From the NCBI GenBank assembly GCA_013002305.1, contig JABDKG010000040.1:62001-126000 (forward strand): a stretch of DNA of 64,000 bases, in the 5' to 3' direction. The position numbers and the translations under genes are program-made. Of the stretch, positions 52,744 through 62,430 are shown piece by piece. The notes under the pieces were generated by a model that saw only the letters and a program-made list of their open reading frames with translations, ran no database searches and was not told the origin of the DNA. The number at the start of each line of letters is the position of its first letter. Position 1 is the first letter of the stretch. The stretch is from Hellea sp. (GTDB lineage: Bacteria > Pseudomonadota > Alphaproteobacteria > Caulobacterales > Maricaulaceae).

Positions 52744-53214
52744 ATGAAAATTCTGGTTAAATCATTGCTGCTGATGGGTGCCCTGTCGACAGCTACGACA
52801 GCCTCCGCTTTGACAGCGAAACAAATCGTTCAAAAAGAAGTTGTCACAACCAATGCAAATGGTGAACAGACTATAACCTATACAGATGCGGACCGGATTA
52901 CCCCCGGTGAGCGTATTCTGTACCGGCTTGACTACGCCAATGATCAACGCGAAGCCGCAACCAATTTGGTTCTAACCATGCCCGTTCCCGGAGAAGTGGT
53001 TTTCGCCGACGGCACTGTCACTGGCGGAAGCGATATCACCTATTCAGTTGATGGTACGGAATTCAAGCCAAGAGCGGTTCTGACTGTCGTCAATGAGCAA
53101 GGCGAAGCCCGTCCTGCTAGCGCTAACGACATTACCCATATTCGCTGGAAAATTGCCGGGCCGGTTGCGCCGGGTGAAGTCGGGTCTCTGGCTTTCACAG
53201 GGACGTTAAAATAA
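52744..53214 (+). CDS. secreted DUF11-like protein
   Basis: A 156-residue protein with a signal peptide ('ILVKSLLLMGALSTATTASA', cleavage about residue 22). The rest resembles one DUF11/conserved-repeat beta-sandwich: 'ADRITPGERILYRLDYANDQREAATNLVLTMPVPGEVVFADG' and 'ITHIRWKIAGPVAPGEVGSLAFTG'. Such domains usually occur as many repeats in large surface proteins; a single free domain may be a small periplasmic or surface protein. It is followed by a good terminator and lies between phaD and rbfA. Confidence 0.78.
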   Translation: MKILVKSLLLMGALSTATTASALTAKQIVQKEVVTTNANGEQTITYTDADRITPGERILYRLDYANDQREAATNLVLTMPVPGEVVFADGTVTGGSDITYSVDGTEFKPRAVLTVVNEQGEARPASANDITHIRWKIAGPVAPGEVGSLAFTGTLK

Positions 53215-53236
53215 ACGCGTCCCAATCGATTTAGAG

Positions 53237-53264
53237 AAGCCGCCTGAAATAGGCGGCTTTTTTT
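53237..53264 (+). terminator. rho-independent terminator after the DUF11-like gene
   Basis: Stem AAGCCGCCT/AGGCGGCTT (53237-53259) with a five-base loop, followed by a T run (53258-53264). Confidence 0.92.
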
Positions 53265-53325
53265 ATGCCATTGCAAAATCGCGGCTCAATCCCTAAATGA
53301 GCGGCCTATTGTTAAAGGAATTTCT

Positions 53326-53715
53326 ATGGCGCGCCTCAAAGCCCCATCTCAAAGACAGTTAAAGGCCGGTGAACTTATTCGCCGGGCTCTGTCTGAAATC
53401 ATTGCCAAAGAACATTTGCGTGATCCGGATCTGAGCGGCGTCTCTGTGACAATTTCCGAGGTGCGCGCATCCCCGGATTTGAAACAGGCGATTGTTTACG
53501 CGGCGCCTCTGGGCGGCGGGGACAACGATAAACTGATTGCAGCGCTCAACCGCTGCGCCCGGTTTCTGCGCGGGCGTCTGGGCCATCATATGGAAATGAA
53601 ATCCACGCCGGCTCTAAAATTTGTGGCCGACACCAGTTTTGATGTCGCCACAGATATGAATAAGATTTTCAATCGCCCCGAGGTTAAACGGGATTTGAGG
53701 CACGAAGAAGAGTAG
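53326..53715 (+). CDS. rbfA: 30S ribosome-binding factor RbfA
   Basis: RbfA helps mature the 30S subunit and 16S rRNA 5' end. The 129-residue protein has the KH-like core: 'RQLKAGELIRRALSEIIAKE', 'SGVSVTISEVRASPDLKQAIVYAAPLG', 'LRGRLGHHMEMKSTPALKF' with the conserved K-x-x-P-x-L-x-F. It starts the rbfA-truB-rpsO-pnp block; infB/nusA, often upstream, are not here, and a terminator separates it from the preceding gene. AAAGGAA lies before ATG 53326. Confidence 0.96.
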   Translation: MARLKAPSQRQLKAGELIRRALSEIIAKEHLRDPDLSGVSVTISEVRASPDLKQAIVYAAPLGGGDNDKLIAALNRCARFLRGRLGHHMEMKSTPALKFVADTSFDVATDMNKIFNRPEVKRDLRHEEE

Positions 53716-53717
53716 GA

Positions 53718-54635
53718 TTGGCCCGAAGACGAAAAGGAAATCCAGTGCATGGCTGGGTGGTTTTTGACAAGCCGCTTGGCATGGGCTCGACCAAAGCGGT
53801 CGGGAAATTGCGCTGGTTATTTCAAGCGCAAAAAGCCGGCCATGGCGGTACGCTTGATCCACTCGCAACCGGTATATTGCCAATTGCACTTGGCGATGCA
53901 ACTAAAACAGTGCCGTTCACGATGGACGCAACCAAGACCTATGACTTTATATTATGCTGGGGCGAGAGCCGCGATACGATTGACGCCGAAGGCGCCGTGA
54001 CTGCCGCATCAGATGTTCGTCCGTCGCGGGCTCAGATCGAAGCGATATTGCCTGGCTTCATTGGCGACATAGAACAGGTTCCGCCGCGCTATTCAGCGAT
54101 CAAGGTCGATGGGAAGCGCGCCTATGACCTTATGCGGCAAGGCGAACAGGTCGAACTTAAGTCCCGAACAGTTTCCGTTCATTCGCTCGAAATTATGGAT
54201 TCGAAAGATGATTATGTTGTCTTGACCATGACGTGCGGGAAGGGGACTTACGTACGGTCCATCGCCCGCGATCTCGCGGCCGAGCTTGGCGCCTGCGGAT
54301 ATGTCAGTTTTTTGCGCCGGACCCGTGTTGGAAGCTTTGACGAATCAAGTGCTTTTTCACTAGACGATCTTGAAAAACTCTGTCATAGGGGCGGCGTTTT
54401 AGAGGCCCTCGCGCCTGTACAGGCTGTGCTGGACGACATCCCGGTGCAAAATGTCACAGAAATCGAGGTCCATAATCTGAAACAGGGACGGGCAATAGCC
54501 GCGTCAAACTCTCATGACCCTTCGGAAATCGAAGACGAGCCCTTTTGGGTTTTGGCCATGGAAGATGATGTTGCCATCGCTTTGTGCCATCTGCGCAGCG
54601 GTCAATTATGGCCTAAGCGTGTTTTTAATTTGTAA
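53718..54635 (+). CDS. truB: tRNA pseudouridine(55) synthase TruB (TTG start)
   Basis: TruB makes pseudouridine 55 in the T loop of tRNAs. The 305-residue protein shows '[20 protein letters not shown]', '[19 protein letters not shown]' with the catalytic Asp, '[19 protein letters not shown]' and the C-terminal PUA-like domain. The frame starts at TTG 53718, two bases after the rbfA stop, with GAAGAAGAG upstream; the next possible start (GTG 53745) would cut into the conserved N-terminus. Co-transcribed with rbfA and rpsO. Confidence 0.97.
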   Translation: MARRRKGNPVHGWVVFDKPLGMGSTKAVGKLRWLFQAQKAGHGGTLDPLATGILPIALGDATKTVPFTMDATKTYDFILCWGESRDTIDAEGAVTAASDVRPSRAQIEAILPGFIGDIEQVPPRYSAIKVDGKRAYDLMRQGEQVELKSRTVSVHSLEIMDSKDDYVVLTMTCGKGTYVRSIARDLAAELGACGYVSFLRRTRVGSFDESSAFSLDDLEKLCHRGGVLEALAPVQAVLDDIPVQNVTEIEVHNLKQGRAIAASNSHDPSEIEDEPFWVLAMEDDVAIALCHLRSGQLWPKRVFNL

Positions 54636-54652
54636 CAATAACGGAGATTACG

Positions 54653-54922
54653 ATGTCGATTACACCCGAGCGCAAAGCTGCGCTAATCAAAGATCATGCC
54701 CGCAAATCGGGCGATACAGGTTCCCCAGAAGTTCAAGTTGCCATCCTGACAGAACGGATCGTAAATTTGACGGAACATTTTAAAACTAATCACAAAGATA
54801 ATCACAGCCGCCGCGGTCTGTTGTCCATGGTGACACAGCGGCGTCGTTTGCTCGACTATCTTAAAAAGAAAGATGATGCCCGTTATCAGGACATTATCGC
54901 GAAATTGGGACTACGTCGCTAA
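54653..54922 (+). CDS. rpsO: 30S ribosomal protein S15
   Basis: An 89-residue S15, the standard length, which binds 16S rRNA early in 30S assembly. '[40 protein letters not shown]' and '[20 protein letters not shown]' are fully conserved. ACGGAG precedes ATG 54653. rpsO-pnp is the classical order, with a terminator/attenuator between them. Confidence 0.99.
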   Translation: MSITPERKAALIKDHARKSGDTGSPEVQVAILTERIVNLTEHFKTNHKDNHSRRGLLSMVTQRRRLLDYLKKKDDARYQDIIAKLGLRR

Positions 54923-54939
54923 GACGGGTTTCTAGAATG

Positions 54940-54967
54940 AAAAGGCCGCCAAGGGGGTGGCCTTTTT
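54940..54967 (+). terminator. rpsO-pnp intercistronic terminator/attenuator
   Basis: AAAAGGCC (54940-54947) pairs with GGCCTTTT (54959-54966), extended inward by GCC/GGT, and runs into a T stretch. It probably reduces read-through from rpsO into pnp. Confidence 0.82.
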
Positions 54968-55042
54968 CTTAAAGCGCAAAGACGCGCAAAAGTACGGGCC
55001 CGACAAGACGAATGACAGGGCCAATAATGAAAGAACGTATGT

Positions 55043-57250
55043 ATGTTTAATAAACAAGTTGTTGAACTGGATTGGGCGGGTCGTCCGCTAATCCTCGAAA
55101 CGGGCGGAATGGCCCGTCAAGCCGATGGGGCGGTTCTCGCCACTTACGGCGAAACCAAATTGCTCGCGACCGTTTGTGCCGCGAAAGCTCCAAGAGAGGG
55201 ACAAAGCTTTTTCCCGCTCACAGTCAATTATATGGAAAAGTTTTATGCTGCCGGTAAAATACCGGGTGGCTATTTTAAACGCGAAGGTCGTCCGACTGAA
55301 CGCGAAACTCTTATCGCCCGTCTAACTGACCGTCCGATCCGTCCTTTGTTTGCCAAAGGCTTCAAAAACGAAGTTCAAGTTGTTATCACGGTTCTCCAGC
55401 ACGATCTGGAAAATGAACCTGATGTGCTGGGCATGATTGCAGCTTCTGCTGCCCTGACCTTGTCAGGTCTGCCATTTATGGGACCGATTGCGGCTGCCCG
55501 CGTGGGTCTGATCGACGGCGACTATGTCCTGAACCCGACGCTCCAAGAGCTCGAAGACAGTGATCTCGATCTGGTTGTCGCCGGTACTCATGACGCTGTT
55601 ATGATGGTTGAGTCTGAAGCCAAAGAATTAACCGAAGAGCAAATGCTCGGCGGCGTGATGTTTGCGCATGAAAGCTTCCAGCCTGTGCTCGAAGCAATCA
55701 TTGAACTGGCCGAAGGATCTGCAAAAGAGCCGTGGGATTATCAGGCGCCTGATTACTCAGCTGAGAAGAAGGCTGTTGCCAAACATGCCGAAAAAGCTGT
55801 GAAGGCGGCCTATAAGAAGACAGAAAAAATGGAACGCCAGGACGCCATCCGCGCTGCAAAGGATGCGGCTTGGGAAGCACTCGGGCAGTCAGACGAAAAT
55901 GAAGACGGAATGCCCTATGGAATTTTCGGTGATGTTTTTAAGTCTCTGGAATCCGGCATTGTTCGCTCATCCGTTATCAAAACCGGTAAGCGGATTGATG
56001 GCCGTAAGGTCGACGAAGTTCGCCAAATCGTTTCAGAAGCAACACCGCTCCCGCGCACACATGGTTCTGCCTTGTTTACTCGCGGCGAAACTCAAGCGCT
56101 TTGTGTGGCCACGCTCGGCACATCAGATGATGAGCAATTTGTCGATCAGCTAACCGGCACGATCAAGAACAAGTTCTTGCTGCATTATAACTTCCCGCCA
56201 TATTCTGTCGGCGAAGCCGGCCGTATGGGCGGCACATCCCGCCGCGAAACCGGTCATGGTAAACTTGCATGGCGCGCGCTTCAGGCGGTTCTGCCTAGCC
56301 CGGATGATTTCCCTTACACGATCCGTCTTGTTTCCGAGATCATGGAATCTAACGGTTCATCATCAATGGCGACCGTTTGCGGTTGCTCGCTCGCTATGAT
56401 GGACGCGGGCGTTCCGATTAAGCGTCCGGTTTCCGGCATTGCTATGGGTCTGATTAAAGAAGATGACGGCGTTGCTGTTCTCTCTGATATTTTGGGCGAT
56501 GAAGATCACCTCGGTGATATGGACTTCAAAGTCGCGGGGACTTCCGAAGGCATTACATCTTTGCAGATGGACATCAAAATTGCCGGTATCACAGAAGATA
56601 TTATGCAGACCGCTTTGGCCCAGGCCAAAGACGGCCGTCATCATATCCTTGGCGAAATGAACAAGGCGCTTGAAGAAGCCCGTGATGACGTTGGTGAATT
56701 TGCGCCGCGTATCGAAACCATGAAGATCCCGGTCGATAAAATCCGTGACGTCATCGGCTCCGGCGGTAAAGTTATCCGCGAAATCGTCGACACAACAGGC
56801 GCCCGCGTCTCTGTCGAAGATGATGGTACGATTAAAATCGCTTCAAATGACCAAGCCTCTATCACAGCGGCCAAAGACTGGATTCACAGCCTCACAGCTG
56901 AGCCGGAAGTTGGCGTGATCTATACAGGCAAAGTCGTCAAGGTTGTCGATTTCGGTGCATTTGTGAACTTCTTCGGTAAAAAAGATGGCCTTGTGCATGT
57001 CTCTCAAATCGCCAAAGAGCGCGTCAATCACCCATCTGACTACCTCAAAGAAGGTCAGGAAGTTTATGTTAAGCTGATGGGCTTTGATGATCGCGGCAAA
57101 GTTCGCCTCAACATGAAATATGTTGATCAGGAAACTGGACTTGAATTCCCTCGCGAAGATAATAGCGGATCCAAAGACGACAGTAAGAGAGAGGACAATA
57201 AGAAAAAACCTCGCCGTCGTCGCCGCGGAAAGTCTAACGAAGAAGAATAG
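55043..57250 (+). CDS. pnp: polyribonucleotide nucleotidyltransferase (PNPase)
   Basis: PNPase degrades RNA 3' to 5' with phosphate and is part of the degradosome. The 735-residue protein has two RNase PH-like domains (start '[25 protein letters not shown]'; second with '[18 protein letters not shown]' and '[24 protein letters not shown]'), the KH domain '[20 protein letters not shown]' near residue 570, and the S1 domain '[28 protein letters not shown]' near 630. The last 40 residues are a charged Lys/Arg-rich tail. Length is normal. Confidence 0.98.
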   Translation: MFNKQVVELDWAGRPLILETGGMARQADGAVLATYGETKLLATVCAAKAPREGQSFFPLTVNYMEKFYAAGKIPGGYFKREGRPTERETLIARLTDRPIRPLFAKGFKNEVQVVITVLQHDLENEPDVLGMIAASAALTLSGLPFMGPIAAARVGLIDGDYVLNPTLQELEDSDLDLVVAGTHDAVMMVESEAKELTEEQMLGGVMFAHESFQPVLEAIIELAEGSAKEPWDYQAPDYSAEKKAVAKHAEKAVKAAYKKTEKMERQDAIRAAKDAAWEALGQSDENEDGMPYGIFGDVFKSLESGIVRSSVIKTGKRIDGRKVDEVRQIVSEATPLPRTHGSALFTRGETQALCVATLGTSDDEQFVDQLTGTIKNKFLLHYNFPPYSVGEAGRMGGTSRRETGHGKLAWRALQAVLPSPDDFPYTIRLVSEIMESNGSSSMATVCGCSLAMMDAGVPIKRPVSGIAMGLIKEDDGVAVLSDILGDEDHLGDMDFKVAGTSEGITSLQMDIKIAGITEDIMQTALAQAKDGRHHILGEMNKALEEARDDVGEFAPRIETMKIPVDKIRDVIGSGGKVIREIVDTTGARVSVEDDGTIKIASNDQASITAAKDWIHSLTAEPEVGVIYTGKVVKVVDFGAFVNFFGKKDGLVHVSQIAKERVNHPSDYLKEGQEVYVKLMGFDDRGKVRLNMKYVDQETGLEFPREDNSGSKDDSKREDNKKKPRRRRRGKSNEEE

Positions 57251-57277
57251 GCTCGACGTCCATATCTAATCTTAAAG

Positions 57278-57305
57278 CCCGGCTTTCATTGATTTGGAAG
57301 CCGGG
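57278..57305 (+). terminator. weak terminator after pnp
   Basis: CCCGGCTT (57278-57285) pairs with AAGCCGGG (57298-57305) across a 12-base loop, followed by TTTA. The long loop and short T run make this a modest prediction. Confidence 0.55.
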
Positions 57306-57710
57306 TTTATTCATGGCTAATCCTCATATATTTCGATAGGAGCCGCAATTTCTGCGTGTCCGAAACTGGGATATTCCGGGCAAAAACCAAGAAAAAAAGC
57401 CCTAAATTAAAAATAATCGACTTTTTTTGCACCCTTTTCACGCCAACTATTCACTATATCTGAAAGTATAGGCATGGAAATATACTGGTATAAAATTATT
57501 TTTAATTGCAATTTAATCAAAATAAAATGAAGTAGTAACCTATAATAACTTGTTTTAACAAGTATAAAGCTTGATTAACCATGGTCTAAATTAACCTTAT
57601 ATTTAGCACCCTCCGCAAAAATCAAATCATACGAGACGTCATTGGGAAAAATAGACGCTCGTTCAACCCAAGGGAAAACCCGGGGGTGTGGTGAAAAAAG
57701 GGAGGGCATT
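57306..57710. other. AT-rich non-coding stretch with a palindrome
   Basis: About 400 bases between pnp and the Sel1-like gene contain no supported gene. The stretch 57410-57610 is much richer in A/T than the rest of the window and has a 7-base perfect inverted repeat ACTTGTT-TT-AACAAGT (57548-57563), a possible operator or bent-DNA binding site for the gene at 57711. Confidence 0.45.
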
Positions 57711-58022
57711 ATGGCCTTTACGGAAGTGGAAGTAAAAGAAGCGGAAGCTGCAATATTTAGCGGCGCAAATAGTGAAGATCTCTTTCGGCTCGGATTGATC
57801 TATTCAACAGATGTTGAAGATCGCGGTCCGAATTTTGTCGAAGCTCACAAATGGTTCAATCTGGCCGCTATGCTCGGATCTGTTCCAGCTAAAGCTTACC
57901 GCGAAGAGATGGTGATGGAAATGAGCCCGGAAGATGTGACGCTCGCGCAGCGTGCAGCACGGGGATGGCTCGCTGAGAACCGAGAGCTTCTCAATACAAA
58001 ACGCGAAGCTCAGGCAGCTTAA
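57711..58022 (+). CDS. small Sel1-like repeat protein
   Basis: A 103-residue soluble protein with helical repeats. 'LFRLGLIYSTDVEDRGPNFVEAHKWFNLAAMLGSVPAKAYREEM' is a Sel1-like unit (A-x-x-W-F-x-L-A-A-x-x-G), and 'LAQRAARGWLAENRELL' a closing helix. Sel1/TPR-like proteins mediate protein contacts. ATG 57711 has GGGAGGG upstream; longer frames lack such a site. It lies ten bases from the convergent Wza-like gene and behind a long AT-rich leader. Function not known. Confidence 0.78.
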   Translation: MAFTEVEVKEAEAAIFSGANSEDLFRLGLIYSTDVEDRGPNFVEAHKWFNLAAMLGSVPAKAYREEMVMEMSPEDVTLAQRAARGWLAENRELLNTKREAQAA

Positions 58023-58031
58023 TCGCCAGCC

Positions 58032-58970
58032 TTACGGCGTAATAACAGTGGTTCCGCCATTATTATTGCCGAACTGATAGGACAGGTTGAAATCGACTGG
58101 CAAGACGCCGCGTATGCCTTGTACAAATAGCCCTATCTCAGCCAGACGTGTTTTAGGCACAAAGATTATATCGCCGCGTCTGAGCTGAATAACATCATTA
58201 TAATGCCCCATATTGCCAAGACCGTGGCCAATATTAACGGTCCGCATCATCATGCCGCCATTGGGTGCGCGCCTCAGAACGGCAATCCGGTTGGTTTTAG
58301 CCGATTCTCGCAAGCCGCCTGCCATAAATAATCCTTCAATCGCGCCAATCGGACCCGGCAACGTATATGTGCCTGGCGTCGCCACTTCGCCGCCAACATA
58401 AATCTGCTGTGGGCCATAAGCACGCGGCGTCACAGCAACCGTCGGGTCGCGTAATTGTTTGGCAAGCTCCGCTTTAAGCTCTGCCTGGACCTGCTGCATA
58501 GTTTTGCCAGCGGCCATAATCGGCTGGGTCATCGGCATAACAATACGGCCGTCTGGTCCCACGGTTAAAAAGCGTGACAGTTCGGGCGCGCTTGGGACAA
58601 CGATATCAAGCTGATCACCGGGATAGAGTGTATAGACCGGCTCATACTCAACCCATTGCTGAAATTGCGGCATTATCGAGCGGTTATGGGCCGAAGGCCG
58701 ATTGCCGTTTATCCGGTCGAAAAACGATCCGCCCCGATGGCTGTTTTGGCGCGGAGCCAAACCATAACGGTTAACCATTTGCGGCCTGGGCGCGCGGCGT
58801 ATTTGGCCACGATAAGCGGTCTGAGATGGTGAATAGTAACCTTTAGCCTGCGAAAAGTGATTCGTTTTACCCGGATGATTCGGTCGCGAATGGTCCTGAC
58901 AACCTGCCAAAACCAGCGCGGAAACGCCCAATATTCCCATAAAAAGGCGGTATTTTCGACTTATCGGCAT
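58032..58970 (-). CDS. polysaccharide export lipoprotein, Wza/HfsD-like
   Basis: A 312-residue outer-membrane export protein. Lipoprotein signal 'ILGVSALVLAGCQDHSR' with Cys24 as lipid anchor, a disordered basic linker, then the Poly_export domain 'VYTLYPGDQLDIVVPSAPELSRFLTVGPDGRIVMPMTQPI' and an SLBB domain 'QIYVGGEVATPGTYTLPGPIGAIEGLFMAGG'. Such proteins form the outer-membrane channel for capsule, exopolysaccharide or holdfast. It is divergent from the Wzz/GumC-like gene, its expected inner-membrane partner. No C-terminal amphipathic pore helix can be judged by eye. Confidence 0.9.
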   Translation of the reverse strand: MPISRKYRLFMGILGVSALVLAGCQDHSRPNHPGKTNHFSQAKGYYSPSQTAYRGQIRRAPRPQMVNRYGLAPRQNSHRGGSFFDRINGNRPSAHNRSIMPQFQQWVEYEPVYTLYPGDQLDIVVPSAPELSRFLTVGPDGRIVMPMTQPIMAAGKTMQQVQAELKAELAKQLRDPTVAVTPRAYGPQQIYVGGEVATPGTYTLPGPIGAIEGLFMAGGLRESAKTNRIAVLRRAPNGGMMMRTVNIGHGLGNMGHYNDVIQLRRGDIIFVPKTRLAEIGLFVQGIRGVLPVDFNLSYQFGNNNGGTTVITP

Positions 58971-59089
58971 AAATTTGGCCTCGGGAGGTGAGAAAAACTG
59001 TTTTTTTGAAGTGTTAACAAAAATGGATAACGAAAAATTAAATTTTAGCGCGTCCTTATCGCATTAACCATTTTTATTAAGGAATTTGC

Positions 59090-60916
59090 ATGTCCAGATT
59101 TGGCAGCAATGGAAACATTTCCGACTCGCGTATCGGCGGCATGACCGTTGGCGATTATGCTAATGGGATGCCCAATATTCGGATCAGCGAATTGATCCGC
59201 TCATTTGGCCGCCAATTGCGTTGGGTTATTCCGCTTTTTGCTATCGGAGCCGTTCCGGCTTGGTATATGACCAAAGACATTGAGCGCACCTATGAGGGCC
59301 GCGGCACTATTATGGTGACGCCGGGTCCGATGCACACATATCAGGATATAACCAATCCAAATGCGCAGGGCGTTTTGACAACCATCGAATCTGTCTCGCA
59401 AGCTGAAGTCGCGATCATGAAAAATGATGAGGTCATCGACCGGGTCGTTGGTGAAATGGTTTCGAAGTTTGGCGAGAGCCGTTTCAACAAATCCGCCTTT
59501 GAAAAAATCAATGCGGCGAGGCGCTCCGGCGACCCTGTTGCCTTAGCCAATGCGACCGTTGAGCTTCACAGAACGATTGAGAACAGTTTTGTTGTCATGC
59601 CTCAAGCCAAAAGCGGCGTTATTCATCTGGTTTATAAACATCCGGACGGGGAAATTGCTGTCGCCACATTGAATGCCTTTATCGAACAATATCTGGCCTT
59701 TCGCCGGACCTTATTCGTTGAGGGTGATGTTGATGTCTATCTTGAGCGCAGCATCGCGACTGAAGAACAGCTCAACGAAGTTGAAGCAAAAATCCAGTCA
59801 TTTCTGCGCCGTAACGGTGTATCCGATTTTGACTCAGAGCGGGGCGGGGCGACAACCCGGACTGAAACTCTCAGGGCCGAAATCAATACAATCCGCAGTC
59901 AGCAATCCGAAACTGAAGCTGAACTGGCGTCTGTCGAAGATCAGCTGCGCCGCACCGACCCCAATATAATTTTGTATACGGATGACATGACCGGACAGCG
60001 CATTGTTCAAGCTGAGATCGAAATGCAGCAGCTTCTGGCAAAATATCTGCCAAACAGTATCCCAGTAAAAAATAAACAAGTGGAAATCGATGAGCTCAAA
60101 CAGCTACAGGCTGCCAATGGCGGCGGGCCTTCTGGCCGTTCGCGGACCGGCGTTAATCAAACCTATCAGGCGCTGCTGACACGCCGCAATACGCTGCAGT
60201 CAACGGCTGATGCGTTGCGCGAAAAAGAGTTTACAGTTCAGCGATTATTGAATGCGGTCGATGCGAAGGTTCAAAAGCTTCAAAAAATATATCCCGAATA
60301 TAATACGCTGCTGCGCGAAAGCGAAACGTTGGAAACACGGCTTAAAGGCTATACGGACAAATATCAGGCGGCGCTGGTCAATCAGGAACAGGCTGATGCC
60401 AGCAGCGAAAATGTCCATAAGATCGAAACGCCGTCTTTGCCGCGCAAAGGCCGAAACATGTCCAAAATATTATTTGCGCTGATAATGGTAGGCTGGGGCT
60501 TTACCCTGTTTATGATTGCGCTTTTAACCGTCTTTTTGGATCCAAAACTTTACTCCGATCCAGAGCGCCGTCGTCGTCGTCGCCCGGCGCCCTCATTTGA
60601 CGATTTTGAAGATCAGAATTTTGGGTCCGAAAATCCGATACAGCAGCCATCAGAGCCCTATGTTCCGGAACCGGTGCCAATTCAGCCCGCTGCGGCGAAG
60701 CACTACGATCCTTACGCCCAGCACCCGCCTATGCAGCCCGCACAAGCGGCGGCTCCTCCGAGTCTTGCCGCCGCCTATCCCGCTCAAAGTTTTTCAGCTG
60801 TGCCTTATGAGGCCGGCGGCAATACGGCCTATGATGTGACCGCCACTCCATACGTCCCGCAACAAGGGACGGTGCATCATCCTCAGGGTGAATTGCCGGC
60901 GACTGAAGCCGATTAG
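59090..60916 (+). CDS. Wzz/GumC-like polysaccharide chain-length protein
   Basis: A 608-residue inner-membrane co-polymerase. TM1 'LRWVIPLFAIGAVPAWYM' (about residues 43-62) and TM2 'ILFALIMVGWGFTLFMIALLTVFL' (about 461-486) enclose a large periplasmic coiled-coil domain ('QLNEVEAKIQSFLRRNGVSD', 'YNTLLRESETLETRLKGYTDKYQAAL') with the GNVR-type pattern near TM2. After TM2 comes a 120-residue Pro/Gln/Ala-rich tail and no Walker motif, so any tyrosine-kinase partner is separate. AAGGA lies six bases before ATG 59090. Divergent from the Wza-like gene. Its stop shares TTAG with the GT39 stop. Confidence 0.9.
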   Translation: MSRFGSNGNISDSRIGGMTVGDYANGMPNIRISELIRSFGRQLRWVIPLFAIGAVPAWYMTKDIERTYEGRGTIMVTPGPMHTYQDITNPNAQGVLTTIESVSQAEVAIMKNDEVIDRVVGEMVSKFGESRFNKSAFEKINAARRSGDPVALANATVELHRTIENSFVVMPQAKSGVIHLVYKHPDGEIAVATLNAFIEQYLAFRRTLFVEGDVDVYLERSIATEEQLNEVEAKIQSFLRRNGVSDFDSERGGATTRTETLRAEINTIRSQQSETEAELASVEDQLRRTDPNIILYTDDMTGQRIVQAEIEMQQLLAKYLPNSIPVKNKQVEIDELKQLQAANGGGPSGRSRTGVNQTYQALLTRRNTLQSTADALREKEFTVQRLLNAVDAKVQKLQKIYPEYNTLLRESETLETRLKGYTDKYQAALVNQEQADASSENVHKIETPSLPRKGRNMSKILFALIMVGWGFTLFMIALLTVFLDPKLYSDPERRRRRRPAPSFDDFEDQNFGSENPIQQPSEPYVPEPVPIQPAAAKHYDPYAQHPPMQPAQAAAPPSLAAAYPAQSFSAVPYEAGGNTAYDVTATPYVPQQGTVHHPQGELPATEAD

Positions 60917-62430
60917 CGCGTTGTCGTAGGTTGGTAATTATAACCGGCCCATAATTTGAGCACGCGCCGCTTACCACCGCCCAAATCGATATCCAGGTCA
61001 GTTAGCGGTTCGAGCCGTGTAAAATCTTCCAATAGCGCGCTGATATAGTCCGGCTTGTCGTGATAGTTGATAATGAGGACTGGTGCCTCGCCCGCTGGAA
61101 GCGGGTGCGATATCTCAGCATGATTATTATTTGGCCGGGACTTGTAGAGCCACATATAGACCGGACCGGTTTCCGCCAGACCGTAATAATTTAGGGCATA
61201 GAAATGCATGCGTTTATCCATAGCGATCGCCCGAAAGTTTCGGCCTTCATGACCCCTATCGTAGACGGAAGAGAGCTGCGCGGCGGTTGCAGGCCAGCCT
61301 CTTAGTCGTTTGACATCATTGGCTCGCCCGGCAGCATTGACAATATCCGGCACCAGATAGAGGCTGCCGAAAATCAGGCAAATTGCCGTCTGGAAAATCA
61401 GATTGTACCGCATCCAGTTTTTCATCCGCGGCCAATGAGTCACGCCAAAATGCGCTGTCAAAATCGGGGCGGCAATATAGGCCGTAACAGCCCAGTTAAG
61501 ATCAGCGCGTGAGGTCAGGGCCTGAACGGCGATGATCGCGAGCGGCATGATTGCAAATATAGTCAACATCAGCGTTAATTGATCCGGGTGTTTCTTCCAC
61601 GCCCAAAGCGCGGCGCAAACCAGCAGGCCAAAGCTCACCGGCCCGAAGACCGCTAACTGCCCCAATGCAAATTCCAGAAGCTGCAAAGGATGAAACGGCA
61701 GCCCCCCCGCATAGTCGGCGTTGGCTGCTGTATGGGTCAGAGTAGCAAAATCATGATTCATATTCCAGATCATGTTCGGCGCGGCCCAAGCGGCAAATAT
61801 AGCCAGAACCAAAAACCCCCTGGGCCCTAAAAGCGCGCGCCGGGTCGGGCGATCAAACATTAAAACCAGAAATATTGCCGGCAGGAAAAACAGCATGGCG
61901 TATTTGCTTAGAAATCCGAGGCCAAGCGCCATGCCGAGTTGAAACGCTCGGGCCCAGCTTGGCTTGCTGCGTAAATGGACCCATGCGTTCAGGGCGATGG
62001 CCCAGCATAGTAGAAGCGGAACATCGGTGCTGATGATGGTTGACGACAGCCACAGGGCCGGCATCAATAAATAGACCGCCGCTGCCCAAAACCCGGCCAC
62101 GCTGGAAAAAGCGAACCGGGTTGTGCGATATATAATGTAGGCCGTGATTGAGTGGAGCAAAGGTGAGCCCATTCGAACCGCCCATTCCGCGTCCCCGAAA
62201 ACAAATGTGACGGCGGCGATTACGGCGGCAATCCCGGGCGGTTTGGTGAAAAAGCCCCAATCCAAATCGTTGGACCAAGCCCAATACTGGGCTTCATCGC
62301 CATGAAGGTTAAAAGGTGAAACTAAAAGAACACCTAGCCGGATCAGGAACAGGCTGCCAATCAGAAGCAGGACATATTTGTGATAATTTGGGCCTGAATC
62401 TGCAGGGCTAATATTATTCCCTGCAGTCAA
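60913..62430 (-). CDS. GT39-family (ArnT/PMT-like) glycosyltransferase, TTG start
   Basis: A 505-residue membrane transferase with about ten helices. 'FNLHGDEAQYWAWSNDLDWGFFTKPPGIAAVIA' contains the catalytic Asp-Glu and the K-P-P segment of the ArnT/PMT family, which moves sugars from polyprenyl-phosphate carriers to periplasmic acceptors. The frame starts at TTG 62430, directly after the stop of the upstream NDUFA9-like gene; no ATG occurs before the first helix. Acceptor unknown: lipid A, protein or polysaccharide are all possible. Confidence 0.88.
   Translation of the reverse strand: MTAGNNISPADSGPNYHKYVLLLIGSLFLIRLGVLLVSPFNLHGDEAQYWAWSNDLDWGFFTKPPGIAAVIAAVTFVFGDAEWAVRMGSPLLHSITAYIIYRTTRFAFSSVAGFWAAAVYLLMPALWLSSTIISTDVPLLLCWAIALNAWVHLRSKPSWARAFQLGMALGLGFLSKYAMLFFLPAIFLVLMFDRPTRRALLGPRGFLVLAIFAAWAAPNMIWNMNHDFATLTHTAANADYAGGLPFHPLQLLEFALGQLAVFGPVSFGLLVCAALWAWKKHPDQLTLMLTIFAIMPLAIIAVQALTSRADLNWAVTAYIAAPILTAHFGVTHWPRMKNWMRYNLIFQTAICLIFGSLYLVPDIVNAAGRANDVKRLRGWPATAAQLSSVYDRGHEGRNFRAIAMDKRMHFYALNYYGLAETGPVYMWLYKSRPNNNHAEISHPLPAGEAPVLIINYHDKPDYISALLEDFTRLEPLTDLDIDLGGGKRRVLKLWAGYNYQPTTTR

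Noticed and set aside
59069-59090. TTAA...TTAA before the GumC-like gene as a second CtrA box
   Set aside because: The spacing is nine bases rather than seven, and the region is simply AT-rich.
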